64,000 nt of DNA from Erythrobacter aureus (GTDB lineage Bacteria > Pseudomonadota > Alphaproteobacteria > Sphingomonadales > Sphingomonadaceae). The DNA is taken from the NCBI RefSeq assembly GCF_003355455.1, contig NZ_CP031357.1, forward strand, positions 1,218,501 to 1,282,500, in the 5' to 3' direction. The notes beneath the pieces were generated by a model. The model was given only the letters and a program-made list of their open reading frames with translations. It was not told the origin of the DNA and did no database searches. Shown one piece after another: positions 55,701 through 63,963 of the stretch (positions within the stretch are counted from its first letter, which is position 1; every line of letters begins with the position of its first letter). A program made the position numbers and the translations under genes.

Positions 55701-57002
55701 CAGTTGCGCTATAGCGGTGCGGCGGAAAGCCTGTGGCGCCTTGCCGCTCTCGACACCTTCGACATCACCGGACCGATCGATATCGCTGCGGACGCTTCGG
55801 GCAGCCTCGAGGATCCCACGGTGCGTGGTTCGATCTCGGGCGAGGATCTGCAATTGCGCAGCTCGCTCTCGGGTACCGATATTCGCGACATAGCCATGCG
55901 CGGCAGCTTCCGCGGCTCGCGGCTTCAACTGACGCGCTTTGCCGGCAGCCCAGCCACGGGCGGCAGTGTCAGCGGCAGCGGCATCGTGGACCTGCGCACT
56001 CTGGGGGAATCGGTGGAGGGCCGCGTACTGGAGATTCGCGGACCGATCATCGATCTGCGCGCTTCGGCGACGAATGCGCAACTGATAGATACCGGCGGAT
56101 TGAGCGCCACGGTTACTGGTCCCCTGAGGATCGTATCCAACGGCCTGGGGGGGACCATCGCCGGCCGTGTTCGAATCGACCGGGCGAGTTGGCGGCTCGG
56201 CACCGCCGCCGACGACCTGAGACTGCCGCAAATCGTCACGCGCGAGGTCAATGCACCGGTGGGTCGGGCTCCGCGAGCTGCCCCCGGGAGGCCGTGGCGC
56301 TATCTTATCGATGCGCGGGCTGCCAGCCGTATCGATGTCGACGGCATGGGGCTCGATAGCGAATGGTCGGCGGACGTCATTTTGCGCGGGACAACCGACG
56401 ATCCCCGGATCGGCGGCAGAGCCGAAGTGGTCCGCGGCGACTATACCTTCGCGGGAACACGGTTCGAGCTTACCCGCGGCGAGATCGAATTCGACGAGAA
56501 TGTGCCGGTCGATCCCCGACTGGATATCCGAGCGGAGACACAGCGCGACGGGCTGACCGTGGAAGCGACAGTGAGGGGCAGCGCCACGCAACCAGAAATC
56601 GCCTTCAGCTCCAACCCGGCCCTGCCCGAAGAGGAACTGCTCGCCCGCTTGCTGTTCGGCGGGTCTGTCACCAGCCTCTCCGCCACGGATGCCGTGCAGC
56701 TCGGCGCGGCGGTGGCAAGTCTGCGCGGTGGCGGCGGCATGGATCCGATCAATCAGCTTCGCAGTGCGATCGGCTTGGACCGTCTGCGGATCGTCAGTGC
56801 GGACCCGGCACTCGGCCGCGGCACGGGGGTTGCTCTCGGCAAGAATTTCGGTCGCCGGTTCTATGCGGAAATCATCACCGATGGGCGTGGTTACAGCGCG
56901 ACCGAGGTGGAGTTCCGCGTCACCAGTTGGTTGTCATTGCTGGCGGCTGTCTCGACCGTCGGACGCGAGAGCGTCGTTGCCGAGATCAGCCGCGATTATT
57001 GA
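52791..57002 (+). CDS. tamB: Translocation and assembly module TamB
   Basis: 1403 residues. An N-terminal membrane anchor (about 27-46, WLLGAVAALVLLLAGALVLL) is followed by a long run of beta-strand repeats forming the lipid-conducting groove. A conserved C-terminal DUF490 region (about 1060-1403) follows, with DPRIGGRAEVVRGDYTFAGTRFELTRGEIEF and LPEEELLARLLFGGSVTSLSATDAVQLG. TamB reaches from the inner membrane to TamA and is thought to move lipids or help barrel assembly. It overlaps tamA by one base, so the pair is co-translated. Confidence 0.95.
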   Translation: MTEDIRDPAAEDMAPARRSRSGRPGKWLLGAVAALVLLLAGALVLLNTPLGERFLASRIAERTFPNGLNIQIGRIEGNLYGAATLHDVRLSDPKGVFLTIPRAEIDWNPGAWLSNRLEIDTFAARRAVMARIPEFLPSEEDGPILPGFDISIEELEIDQLTLAPGIAGENAQRVDLAGSAQVADRRLLVDVDGRLGRRDRVALLVDAEPDGDDFDLSLDVVAAADGPLAALAGVDTPHTASIRGDGTWSRWSGGLLVRNEGERVAAMRITNRAGVFGLLGKFDPSGFLSGTPAKALGDDVAFKAELAIDSRIFDGQARMIGRGIGIDAAGLVDLGENRAEELQVEAFVRDPDLLGDGLALRGTRLTATLDGPFRDLAIVHDLRVEELDLGGTLLTDLRQQGTARYDGTRWTLPLDLSLARVTSGNTLLDPRLVDGRGRGTLVLSGSTLLSDDVQIAFRGTSANLALRGDLSRGRYQVRGPVQARGLTLDNVGTAGGTAMIDLVLAPGSPWRLAADVDARIAPVSNATLANLAGAPIRVRGGIAVGGSAPLDFNRLRVDASKVRLALDGSVAQGTTRVAGAGTHVDFGDFTIEASVADAGPSAALVFARPATGLENVRVAIAPSDQGFAIETEGSSVLGPFVGELGLIAPEDGPTRIAIERMRVSDTAVTGAVTLVDGGVDGTLAFGGGGLDGTVALAPRNGGQGLDIALQARNARFGGDTPLRIARGNLEAAGLIREGDTTFSGSGTAAGLSYGTLFISRLAAQGEIENGIGRVDASLAGRRSGRFVLDLNARIRPEQIALAAQGEFGGRRISMPRRAVLTSMEGGGWRLSPTQLSYGDGGLIASGLFGGGDLDFDFKLARMPLSLIDIVRADTGLGGTISGTVAYRTGADGLPVGDAKVRIDGLTRSGLVLTSRPVDVALMARLSESELEARALLRNDDIRRGRVQARITGLPSKGMLIDRLRAGRLFGQLRYSGAAESLWRLAALDTFDITGPIDIAADASGSLEDPTVRGSISGEDLQLRSSLSGTDIRDIAMRGSFRGSRLQLTRFAGSPATGGSVSGSGIVDLRTLGESVEGRVLEIRGPIIDLRASATNAQLIDTGGLSATVTGPLRIVSNGLGGTIAGRVRIDRASWRLGTAADDLRLPQIVTREVNAPVGRAPRAAPGRPWRYLIDARAASRIDVDGMGLDSEWSADVILRGTTDDPRIGGRAEVVRGDYTFAGTRFELTRGEIEFDENVPVDPRLDIRAETQRDGLTVEATVRGSATQPEIAFSSNPALPEEELLARLLFGGSVTSLSATDAVQLGAAVASLRGGGGMDPINQLRSAIGLDRLRIVSADPALGRGTGVALGKNFGRRFYAEIITDGRGYSATEVEFRVTSWLSLLAAVSTVGRESVVAEISRDY

Positions 57003-57009
57003 GCACCCT

Positions 57010-57576
57010 TCAGCCTTTGGGCGGGAGCAGAACGGCATCGATGGGGATCACGACGCCATTGTTCGCGGCAATGGCAGCCCCTGAAAAAGCAGCGCGAGAT
57101 GTGTCGCCCGTTGCGACGCTCAGTCGATCTCCGTCTCTGTCGAACGTGACTGTTGTCTGGCCGAGTGTGGTCATCGTGACGGGGCCTCCGGCCTGATCGA
57201 TCGCCTCGCCAATCGCTTCCGGAGTGAGATGACCGGGCAGCAAATGATCGCGCAGAATTGCGACGAGGAGCGGGCGTTGCTCTTCCCGGAGGAGATCGGC
57301 GCCCTCTTCGCCCAAGGCTTCGAATGCTGCGTCGCGCGGCGCGAGCATGGTATAGCTTGCCGCCCCCTCGAATACGCCTGATAGCTCGGACTGTTCAATG
57401 GCCCTGCGCAGTGTATCCAATTGCTCGTCCGCGCCGAGGCCAGCAGCGAGCGTGAGCGTGCCGTCGTCGCGTGTCGCGGTTTCGGCAGGCGTCTCGTCTT
57501 GCTCACCACATGCCGCGATCAGCGGTAACGAGGCCAATGCGAATGCGGTAAGGGCGGTTTTGCATGTCTTTATCAT
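57010..57576 (-). CDS. Fasciclin-domain lipoprotein
   Basis: 188 residues. The lipobox is IAAC with Cys23. An acidic linker (EQDETPAETATRDD) leads to a single fasciclin (FAS1) domain with YTMLAPRDAAFEALGEEGADLL, LLVAILRDHLLPG and a final VVIPIDAVLLP. FAS1 domains are adhesion or ligand-binding modules; in bacteria the role is rarely known. It ends 8 bp from tamB on the opposite strand and lies downstream of the basic secreted protein at 57589 with a 12-bp gap, so those two form a leftward pair. Confidence 0.9.
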   Translation of the reverse strand: MIKTCKTALTAFALASLPLIAACGEQDETPAETATRDDGTLTLAAGLGADEQLDTLRRAIEQSELSGVFEGAASYTMLAPRDAAFEALGEEGADLLREEQRPLLVAILRDHLLPGHLTPEAIGEAIDQAGGPVTMTTLGQTTVTFDRDGDRLSVATGDTSRAAFSGAAIAANNGVVIPIDAVLLPPKG

Positions 57577-57588
57577 GTCGTGCCCTCC

Positions 57589-58587
57589 TCAAACCAGCAG
57601 ATCGATGGCAGCTGCCACAAGCTGTGTTTTGGGGTCGATCCGGTACACGTAACCGTCCGAATACCGATACCAGGCTTCCGGAGTATCGTAATACCGATCC
57701 CGGTAGGAATAGGGCACGTTGTAAACATCGTATCCCGACGGCATCGGACGCCCGATGGTGAATTCATCGCCGGTCAGCAAGGCCGCCACAGACGTTATCG
57801 CGGCGTCTTCCGGGTCGACCCGATAAATGACATTGTCCGCGTAACGGTATGACGAAACCGGCCCGAGATCGTAATAGTCGACATAATAGTCTGGCAGGGC
57901 ATAGCTCTCGTAGGTCGAAGGCCACGCATTCCCGATCGCCAGCGCTCCGCCGAGCAGCGGAATGTAGCCGGCGATATTGCCGCTTCCGCCGCGCTGCAAG
58001 AGGTACCCATCGCGGTAAAAATAGGAGCCGGGAGCGTAATTGGTCAGGCCGAACAAGCCGGGCCGATATTTGTAGCCATTCCAGCGATCATTTCGATAGG
58101 TGGATTTCTTGGCCTGCCCCGGGGGCTGGCAGCCATTACGCTTCTTCGCCAGACCCGGCGGGCATCCGGCGATAGCGCTGCGATTGCGATCCCGCGTCAG
58201 AAATGCGCGATCACGGTCGAAACGCACGCGCTCGATATTGCGGAGCCGTGGCCCGGTCGTCTCGCGTGCAAGGGCATTGCGGTCGATACGCTTTTCGAGC
58301 GCGGCGCCGACATGCCGTTCAGCGTTTTTGTCTTTGGCGCGTCGGTTCTCGCGCGGGGCGCGATCTTTCATAACGCCGGGACCTGTCGGTCTGTCGACGG
58401 CATCGGCCCAGCCGCGATTATCGTGGACATCGACTCTTCTGTCGGAGCGGTCGGCCTTGCCGCGATCCGCCTTGGAAGGGCCGCGTTGTTCGGCGGCCTT
58501 CGGATTTCCATTGCCCTTGCCGGGATCGGCATGGGCGCTACCTGCGGCGAGCGCGAGGGCTGCCGCGCCAGCAAGCAAAAGTCTCAT
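57589..58587 (-). CDS. Basic secreted protein with duplicated C-terminal module
   Basis: 332 residues. A signal peptide (1-20, LLLAGAAALALAAGSAHA) is followed by a highly basic Lys/Arg-rich region (25-135) and a Cys-containing motif GCPPGLAKKRNGCQPPGQAKK (141-161) that I recall from RcnB-like sphingomonad proteins. The C-terminal part repeats: YRYADNVIYRVDP at 248-259 and YRYSDGYVYRIDP at 308-319, each followed by an Ala/Leu-rich helix, so a unit of about 60 residues is doubled. RcnB-like metal sensing is a possible analogy only. It shares a transcript with the fasciclin lipoprotein downstream. Confidence 0.8.
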   Translation of the reverse strand: MRLLLAGAAALALAAGSAHADPGKGNGNPKAAEQRGPSKADRGKADRSDRRVDVHDNRGWADAVDRPTGPGVMKDRAPRENRRAKDKNAERHVGAALEKRIDRNALARETTGPRLRNIERVRFDRDRAFLTRDRNRSAIAGCPPGLAKKRNGCQPPGQAKKSTYRNDRWNGYKYRPGLFGLTNYAPGSYFYRDGYLLQRGGSGNIAGYIPLLGGALAIGNAWPSTYESYALPDYYVDYYDLGPVSSYRYADNVIYRVDPEDAAITSVAALLTGDEFTIGRPMPSGYDVYNVPYSYRDRYYDTPEAWYRYSDGYVYRIDPKTQLVAAAIDLLV

Positions 58588-58776
58588 TTGTTAACTCCTT
58601 TTGCCTGTAACGGGAGCGGGCGCGTTCCGGTTCCGAATGAGGTCTCCGGTCGCCCGGCGTGCTCCGGGCCAAAGTGCGGATGGATCGCCTCCCGTCATCG
58701 TGCGGCCTGAACACGCGAGAGCCGTCGATCGCTACGGACAAGCCGCGCGAAGCTATTGTCCGACCGAACAAAAGAA
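58588..58776. promoter_or_regulatory. Leader region of the 57589-58587 gene
   Basis: Minus-strand AAAAGGAG just after 58588 is the ribosome binding site of the basic secreted protein. The rest of this stretch holds its promoter, with no gene or repeat visible. Confidence 0.5.
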
Positions 58777-58802
58777 GGGCCGCCCGGTTTCCCGGACGGC
58801 CC
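58777..58802 (-). terminator. Terminator of the autotransporter gene
   Basis: GGGCCG-C-CCGG (58777-58787) and CCGG-A-CGGCCC (58792-58802) pair with one C-A mismatch around a 4-base loop. Read leftward it is followed by TTCTTTTG. It lies 29 bp past the stop at 58832. Confidence 0.8.
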
Positions 58803-58831
58803 ATTCCTTTCGAGCAAAAAGCGTCGTTAAA

Positions 58832-61800
58832 TCAGAACTTGAAAGTAGCCGTGGCGCGATAGGTCTGCGCGTTGGCGTTCTTGCGTCCGATTGTCGTGTC
58901 GACGCCGAGGCCGAAGCTTGCCGCTCCGCTGCGGACCTGCGCCGAAAGCCCTGCTTCGGCCCAGTTCTTGTCGGGGCTGGCGATCGGGAAGATCGCGCCC
59001 GGGCCGGTTCCGTTCGCGAAGTTCGCGGCGAACCAGTACGGGCCGTCCTTGTACTCGTGCACGAAGTCCAAATTGGCATCGAGCTGGAAGCCGCTGCTGA
59101 CCTTCTGATAGTCCAGACCGATCCGGCCCTGGAGGCTTTCGAAGTCCTCGCGGGTGATCTGCAAGGCGAGCGGCCCTCCGGTTTCCGTAACGACGTCGAA
59201 GGATTGATCCGCGTAGCGCAGCTCGATCCCCGGCGAGATCGTGCCGAGCGGGCCTTCGAGATCGTAGGAGAGGCCGAGCGCTGCGGTGAGGCCGCCATCG
59301 CTGCTCTCGCTGGTCAGCGTCTGCGTCCCACCAAGGAACGCCACCGTCCGCCGCGTGTCGACATCGAGATCGGTCAGGCTGACCTGCCCGTCGATGACGA
59401 AGCCGTCCACGGTCTTCGCGCTACCGTAGAGCGAGACCGCCAGCATCTTGGATTCGGCTTCCTGGTCGAGCACGACATCCGCGTCGAGATCCGAATAGTA
59501 GAGCGACAGGCCGACCATCGAGCTTTCGTTCGGGAAATGCTCGATACCGCCCCCGAAGAAGTAGCCGTCGACGTCGGTATCCGCTGCGGTGTAGCCCGGC
59601 ATCGATTCGCCCTCGCCGTTGAGCAGGCCGCCGGCGAGGTAGATGGCGAAGTCCTCGCGGATGGCGCCATCGCGGACACGGGTGGGCTCGCTTGCCTGGT
59701 CGAGGCCGAGGGCACCGGCCGTGACCGGCTGGCTGCCACGCGAAACCTGCATCTGCGCCGTCTGGATCGGATTGCCGAGCGTGGCGATGGTGCCACCCGA
59801 GCTCTCCAGGGTCGACTCACGCAGCCGCGAAGCATTGAACGACTGCAGGTTGTTGTACGACTGCGCGGTCAACTGCAGCGCTGCCGATTCCGCAACCGGA
59901 GCCAGGCCGGTGAAGGTCGCCTGGATGGTGGCCGCATCGGCGAAGTCGAGCCCGTAAAGCTCGGCCAGGGCGGCATTGCCACGGTTCTGGTCGAACAGAC
60001 GTGCATAGCCGAGCTGAACCGGATCGTTCCGGTCGATCGCCGTGGTGTAGCTGAGAGCGATGATCTCCATCAGCACTGCGGTATCGGTATAGCTGAAATT
60101 CTGGCGCAGGATGGCCGACAGTTCACCTTGCTCGAAGGTTCCGGTAACACCGCCAGCGGCAGTCAGGATGGTATATTCCTGACCAAGGCCATTGACCTGC
60201 TGCGTGATACCCGCGCCCACGGCTACAACGCCGCCGATCGATGCTTCACCAGTGACTGCCAGCAGGTCCGAGCTATTATCGGGACCGATGTCGATCATCA
60301 GGGTGGAGCCGGAGGAGAGGACGGCCGAACCATCGATGGTCAGCGTGTCGATGCCGCCAATCGTGCCCGGCGATATCGCACCAGTGATGTTGGTGACGAA
60401 CGGCGCGGTGATCGTGCCGCCACCCTGCAGGGCGCCGCCAAAGATCGTGTAGTCGCCGACCGAAGTCAGCCCGCCATTCACCGTGATCGTTCCGCCGAAC
60501 TGGCTGATGTCGATCAGCGACGTCAGACTGCCATCTGCGGTGATGTTGAGGCCAGCGCTGCTGCGCACGGTGAGACGGTCGATAGTAACATCGCTGCTAA
60601 GTGTTGTGGTGCCCGCATTGGCGAGGGTCACATCGAAATAGCGTGGATCGACATTAACGTCCGCATCGTCGCTGACAACCGGGTCGATATTGTTTGGCAC
60701 GAAGTCGGTCGCACCGGGCAGGCCGTTGTCAAGCGTAGGATCCGGAAGCGGATCGCCCGAGAATTCGGGCTCGCCGCCATCGCTCGCGTGCGGAGCGTCT
60801 TCCGCAAACTCGACACCTCCGTTACCATGCGCGACCTCTTCCGCGAATTCCGGTCCACCATTGTGCGGCTCGTTGGCCATGATCAGACCATCACGAGCCA
60901 ATGCACCGCGGCCACCGGCAGTGGTGCCATCTGCAGCAGCGACAGCTTCAGGCGATGCCTTGGTTTTGCCGCCACCCAGCGCGTTGAGCACCTCGCTATC
61001 GACTTCGCCGATCGCCGAAGTCGTCGTATCATCGCCATTGCGGGCCGGGGGTGTTTCTTCTCCGTCGGATAGGTCCTGGCAGCCCTCACCTGGATTATCG
61101 CCCTCGCGGTCGAAACAGATTTCACCCCATTGCGGAGCATCGCCTTCCGTCCCCGCACCCGGCGACGTGGGGACCCCGTTTACGATATCGCCGTCAGCAT
61201 TGATAATGCGATAATTGGGGTCGAGTGTGGTCTCCCAATGGCTGGCATCTTCCCAATTGCCGTCACCCGCCTTGGCGGTGACATAGCGATAGGGATTGTT
61301 GGCAGAGATCCAGTCCCAATAAAGGAAAAGGGGCTGATAGTAGGTCTGGGTACCATAGCTGGAAAAGACCTGTGGGCCGAAAAAGCGCGAACCGCCAGAG
61401 AGGACCCCGATCACCAGATCTTCGTTGGTTATTGGATTGTTCGCTGCGTCGAGGATCAGCGGGCCACCCGAGTCGCCGCCAGCAGTCGTGGCCTCGCGTT
61501 CACGCGGCTCATCCTTAAAAAGGTTGAAGTCGAACGGGTTGGTCTTGTTCGGATCGTCGAAATCGAACGTATAGAGAACTTGGGGCAAACCGCTGTCGGG
61601 ATTGCCGAAAAGGAAGGCGTTGCGCGAGTCGAACGAAGTCAGGGCGCCGATCATGTTCTCGGCCGCGCGACGCCGCCAATCGATCGCCTGAATGTCGCCA
61701 GCTGTACCATTGCCCGTGCGACCGTAACCGGTAATGTTCACGTGATAGCCGGTGCCGTCTTCGTCGGTGATTTCGCCCGGCGCGGGGAGCGGCGAGAACA

Positions 61801-62323
61801 GCAGCGACCAAGTCGGGATATTCGCAGCCGGCGTGTCGAGACTCGCAATTGCGACATCGGCCTCCAAGAAACCCTGCGCGGCAGGATCCTCCAGTGAGCG
61901 CGAATCGTAATAAATCCGATTGACGTTGAAGACCGCGATATCCGGATTGCTGGCAAAACCGTTCGCGAACCAGTTTTGAAAGCCAGGCAGGGCATTGAAG
62001 TTGAACGAAAAGGCAGAGCGTATGCCATCTTCGCGATAACGTGTCGCATCGACAACATTATCGTCTGCATCCCCGTTCACACAGTGCGCGGCGAAAAGCA
62101 CGGTACGCGGATTGATCAAAGTACCTGTGCAGACGAAACCGTCATTTCTGAAAAACATACCAACGCCGCGAAATTCTTCATCTTCATCGACGATATCGTC
62201 TGGCGTGTAGTTGTCGTTAGGCACGATGGCGTGAGCAGGCGTGCTCATTGCGACGGTCGATAGAGCGATGGTGGCGGCGCCCGCCAGCAGACGACCGCCC
62301 GTACGGTTGAAACTCGATTTCAT
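58832..62323 (-). CDS. Autotransporter with trypsin-like serine protease passenger
   Basis: 1163 residues from ATG 62323 (MKSSFNRTG; a codon at 62374 would precede the signal peptide). The signal peptide ends near TPAHA. A chymotrypsin-fold domain follows with a complete triad: His80 (LFAAHC), Asp156 (EADVAIASLD) and Ser285 (GGDSGGPL). Next are a Gly/Asp-rich region with three degenerate copies of a short HNGG.EFAE-like motif (about 470-540) and beta-helix-like repeats (about 560-830, DISQFGGTITVNGGLTS, FVTNITGAISPGTIGG). A C-terminal autotransporter barrel (about 890-1163) ends in Phe. It should be secreted to the cell surface through its own barrel and act as a protease there. Barrel insertion may need Bam/TamA. 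It is a single-gene unit with its own terminator. Confidence 0.9.
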   Translation of the reverse strand: MKSSFNRTGGRLLAGAATIALSTVAMSTPAHAIVPNDNYTPDDIVDEDEEFRGVGMFFRNDGFVCTGTLINPRTVLFAAHCVNGDADDNVVDATRYREDGIRSAFSFNFNALPGFQNWFANGFASNPDIAVFNVNRIYYDSRSLEDPAAQGFLEADVAIASLDTPAANIPTWSLLFSPLPAPGEITDEDGTGYHVNITGYGRTGNGTAGDIQAIDWRRRAAENMIGALTSFDSRNAFLFGNPDSGLPQVLYTFDFDDPNKTNPFDFNLFKDEPREREATTAGGDSGGPLILDAANNPITNEDLVIGVLSGGSRFFGPQVFSSYGTQTYYQPLFLYWDWISANNPYRYVTAKAGDGNWEDASHWETTLDPNYRIINADGDIVNGVPTSPGAGTEGDAPQWGEICFDREGDNPGEGCQDLSDGEETPPARNGDDTTTSAIGEVDSEVLNALGGGKTKASPEAVAAADGTTAGGRGALARDGLIMANEPHNGGPEFAEEVAHGNGGVEFAEDAPHASDGGEPEFSGDPLPDPTLDNGLPGATDFVPNNIDPVVSDDADVNVDPRYFDVTLANAGTTTLSSDVTIDRLTVRSSAGLNITADGSLTSLIDISQFGGTITVNGGLTSVGDYTIFGGALQGGGTITAPFVTNITGAISPGTIGGIDTLTIDGSAVLSSGSTLMIDIGPDNSSDLLAVTGEASIGGVVAVGAGITQQVNGLGQEYTILTAAGGVTGTFEQGELSAILRQNFSYTDTAVLMEIIALSYTTAIDRNDPVQLGYARLFDQNRGNAALAELYGLDFADAATIQATFTGLAPVAESAALQLTAQSYNNLQSFNASRLRESTLESSGGTIATLGNPIQTAQMQVSRGSQPVTAGALGLDQASEPTRVRDGAIREDFAIYLAGGLLNGEGESMPGYTAADTDVDGYFFGGGIEHFPNESSMVGLSLYYSDLDADVVLDQEAESKMLAVSLYGSAKTVDGFVIDGQVSLTDLDVDTRRTVAFLGGTQTLTSESSDGGLTAALGLSYDLEGPLGTISPGIELRYADQSFDVVTETGGPLALQITREDFESLQGRIGLDYQKVSSGFQLDANLDFVHEYKDGPYWFAANFANGTGPGAIFPIASPDKNWAEAGLSAQVRSGAASFGLGVDTTIGRKNANAQTYRATATFKF

Positions 62324-62490
62324 TACGAAAGCCCCTCCAGGAATGGTTCGCAAGCGCGGCCCTGAACCGCGCATGGGAATGTTCTAGGCCCAAGATAGGC
62401 GAAAATGGAAGGGCTTTGGGTGGAGCAAGGAACCCTTTTTGCGGGGTTATGTTGCAGTGAGGACGCACTTTTTCATGGTTTCCAACGAAT
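62324..62490. promoter_or_regulatory. Promoter region of the autotransporter gene
   Basis: Minus-strand GGAGGGGC just after 62324 is a strong ribosome binding site for the autotransporter. No other gene is seen between it and the glnA terminator. Confidence 0.5.
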
Positions 62491-62518
62491 AAGGCGGCCG
62501 GATCGCTCCAGCCGCCTT
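62491..62518 (-). terminator. Terminator-like hairpin after glnA
   Basis: AAGGCGGC (62491-62498) and GCCGCCTT (62511-62518) pair around a 12-nt loop, 36 bp past the glnA stop. The T-tail is weak (ATTCG leftward), so it may be only a partial stop. Confidence 0.5.
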
Positions 62519-62553
62519 CTCGATATCAAATCCGCCTGATCGGCGGAGATGGA

Positions 62554-63963
62554 TCAGGCGCTGTAATACATGTCGAACTCGGCCGGGCAGGGCGTGGTTT
62601 CGACACGCAGGACCTCTTCCCATTTGAGTTCGCAATAGGCTTCGATCTGATCCTTGGTGAAGACGTCACCCTTAAGCAGGAAGTCGTGGTCCGCCTCGAG
62701 GCTTTCGAGCGCTTCGCGCAAGCTGCCGCAGACGGTCGGAACGTCGGCGAGCTCTGCCGGGGGCAGGTCGTAGAGGTTTTTGTCCATCGCTTCGCCCGGA
62801 TGGATCTTGTTGGTGATCCCGTCGAGGCCCGCCATCAGCAGCGCGGCATAGGCGAGATAGGGGTTGGCCATCGCGTCGGGGAAGCGGAATTCGACACGCT
62901 TGGCCTTGTCGCCCGCGCCATAGGGTATGCGGCACGAAGCCGAACGGTTGCGCGCCGAATAGGCGAGCAGCACGGGCGCCTCGAAACCCGGAACCAGGCG
63001 CTTATAGCTGTTGGTCGTCGGGTTGGTGAAGGCGTTCAGTGCTTTGGCATGCTTGATGACACCGCCGATATAGTAGAGGCAGTTTTCGCTCAGGCCGCCA
63101 TACTGATTGCCGGCGAAGGTCGGCTTGCCGCCGTCCCAGATCGACATATGGGTGTGCATGCCCGAACCGTTATCGTCCTTGATCGGCTTCGGCATAAAGG
63201 TCGCGGTCTTGCCATAAATATGCGCGACCTGATGCACGACATATTTGTAGATCTGCATATTGTCGGCGGTCTCGACGAGCGTGCCGAAGGTTACGCCGAG
63301 TTCATGCTGCGCGGCCGCCACCTCGTGGTGATGCTTGTCGCAGGGCAGGCCCATTTCGATCATGGTCGAGACCATTTCGCCGCGTATGTCGACCGCGCTG
63401 TCCACGGGCGCCACCGGGAAATAGCCGCCCTTGGCGCGCGGACGGTGGGCGAGGTTGCCGCTTTCATATTCCTTGCCCGAATTGGTCGGTAGCTCGATAT
63501 CGTCGATGGCGTAGCCCGATCCGGCATAGCCGTCTTCGAAACGGACATCGTCGAACATGAAAAATTCGGCTTCCGGACCGACATAGATGGTGTCGCCGAT
63601 GCCGGTCGACTTGAGGTAGGCTTCGGCGCGCTTCGCGGTCGAGCGCGGGTCGCGGGCATACCATTCGCCGGTGGAGGGTTCGACGATGTCGCAGAAGACG
63701 ATCAGCATCGGTTCGGCGCTGAAGGGATCGACATAGACGCGGTCGAGATCCGGCTTCAGGATCATGTCGCTTTCATTGATAACCTTCCAGCCGGCGATCG
63801 AGGAACCGTCGAACATCAGGCCGTCCTCGAGCTCGTCTTCGCCGAGTACGCCCGCGACCATGGTCAGGTGCTGCCACTTGCCCTTGGGGTCGGTAAAGCG
63901 CAGATCGACCCACTCGATGCCTTCGTCCTTGATCCGTTTCAGGACGTCGCTTGCACTTGCCAT
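62554..63963 (-). CDS. glnA: Glutamine synthetase type I
   Basis: 469 residues, the normal GS-I length. The beta-grasp part (WVDLRFTDPKGKWQHLT) and the Latch loop (GLMFDGSSIAGW) are followed by the active-site set PEAEFFMFD, GYFPVAPVD, KPIKDDNGSGMHTHMSIW and RFPDAMANPYLA. The adenylylation site is Tyr398 in KNLYDLPP, so activity is likely controlled by GlnE. The enzyme makes glutamine from glutamate and ammonia with ATP. Upstream, outside the window, glnB (PII) is usual in this class. The right edge at 64000 lies in its leader. Confidence 0.98.
   Translation of the reverse strand: MASASDVLKRIKDEGIEWVDLRFTDPKGKWQHLTMVAGVLGEDELEDGLMFDGSSIAGWKVINESDMILKPDLDRVYVDPFSAEPMLIVFCDIVEPSTGEWYARDPRSTAKRAEAYLKSTGIGDTIYVGPEAEFFMFDDVRFEDGYAGSGYAIDDIELPTNSGKEYESGNLAHRPRAKGGYFPVAPVDSAVDIRGEMVSTMIEMGLPCDKHHHEVAAAQHELGVTFGTLVETADNMQIYKYVVHQVAHIYGKTATFMPKPIKDDNGSGMHTHMSIWDGGKPTFAGNQYGGLSENCLYYIGGVIKHAKALNAFTNPTTNSYKRLVPGFEAPVLLAYSARNRSASCRIPYGAGDKAKRVEFRFPDAMANPYLAYAALLMAGLDGITNKIHPGEAMDKNLYDLPPAELADVPTVCGSLREALESLEADHDFLLKGDVFTKDQIEAYCELKWEEVLRVETTPCPAEFDMYYSA

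Noticed and set aside
58601..61072. Open reading of 823 codons on the plus strand opposite the autotransporter
   Set aside because: The minus-strand product has signal peptide, triad and barrel; the opposite reading is a compositional shadow and crosses the terminator at 58777-58802.
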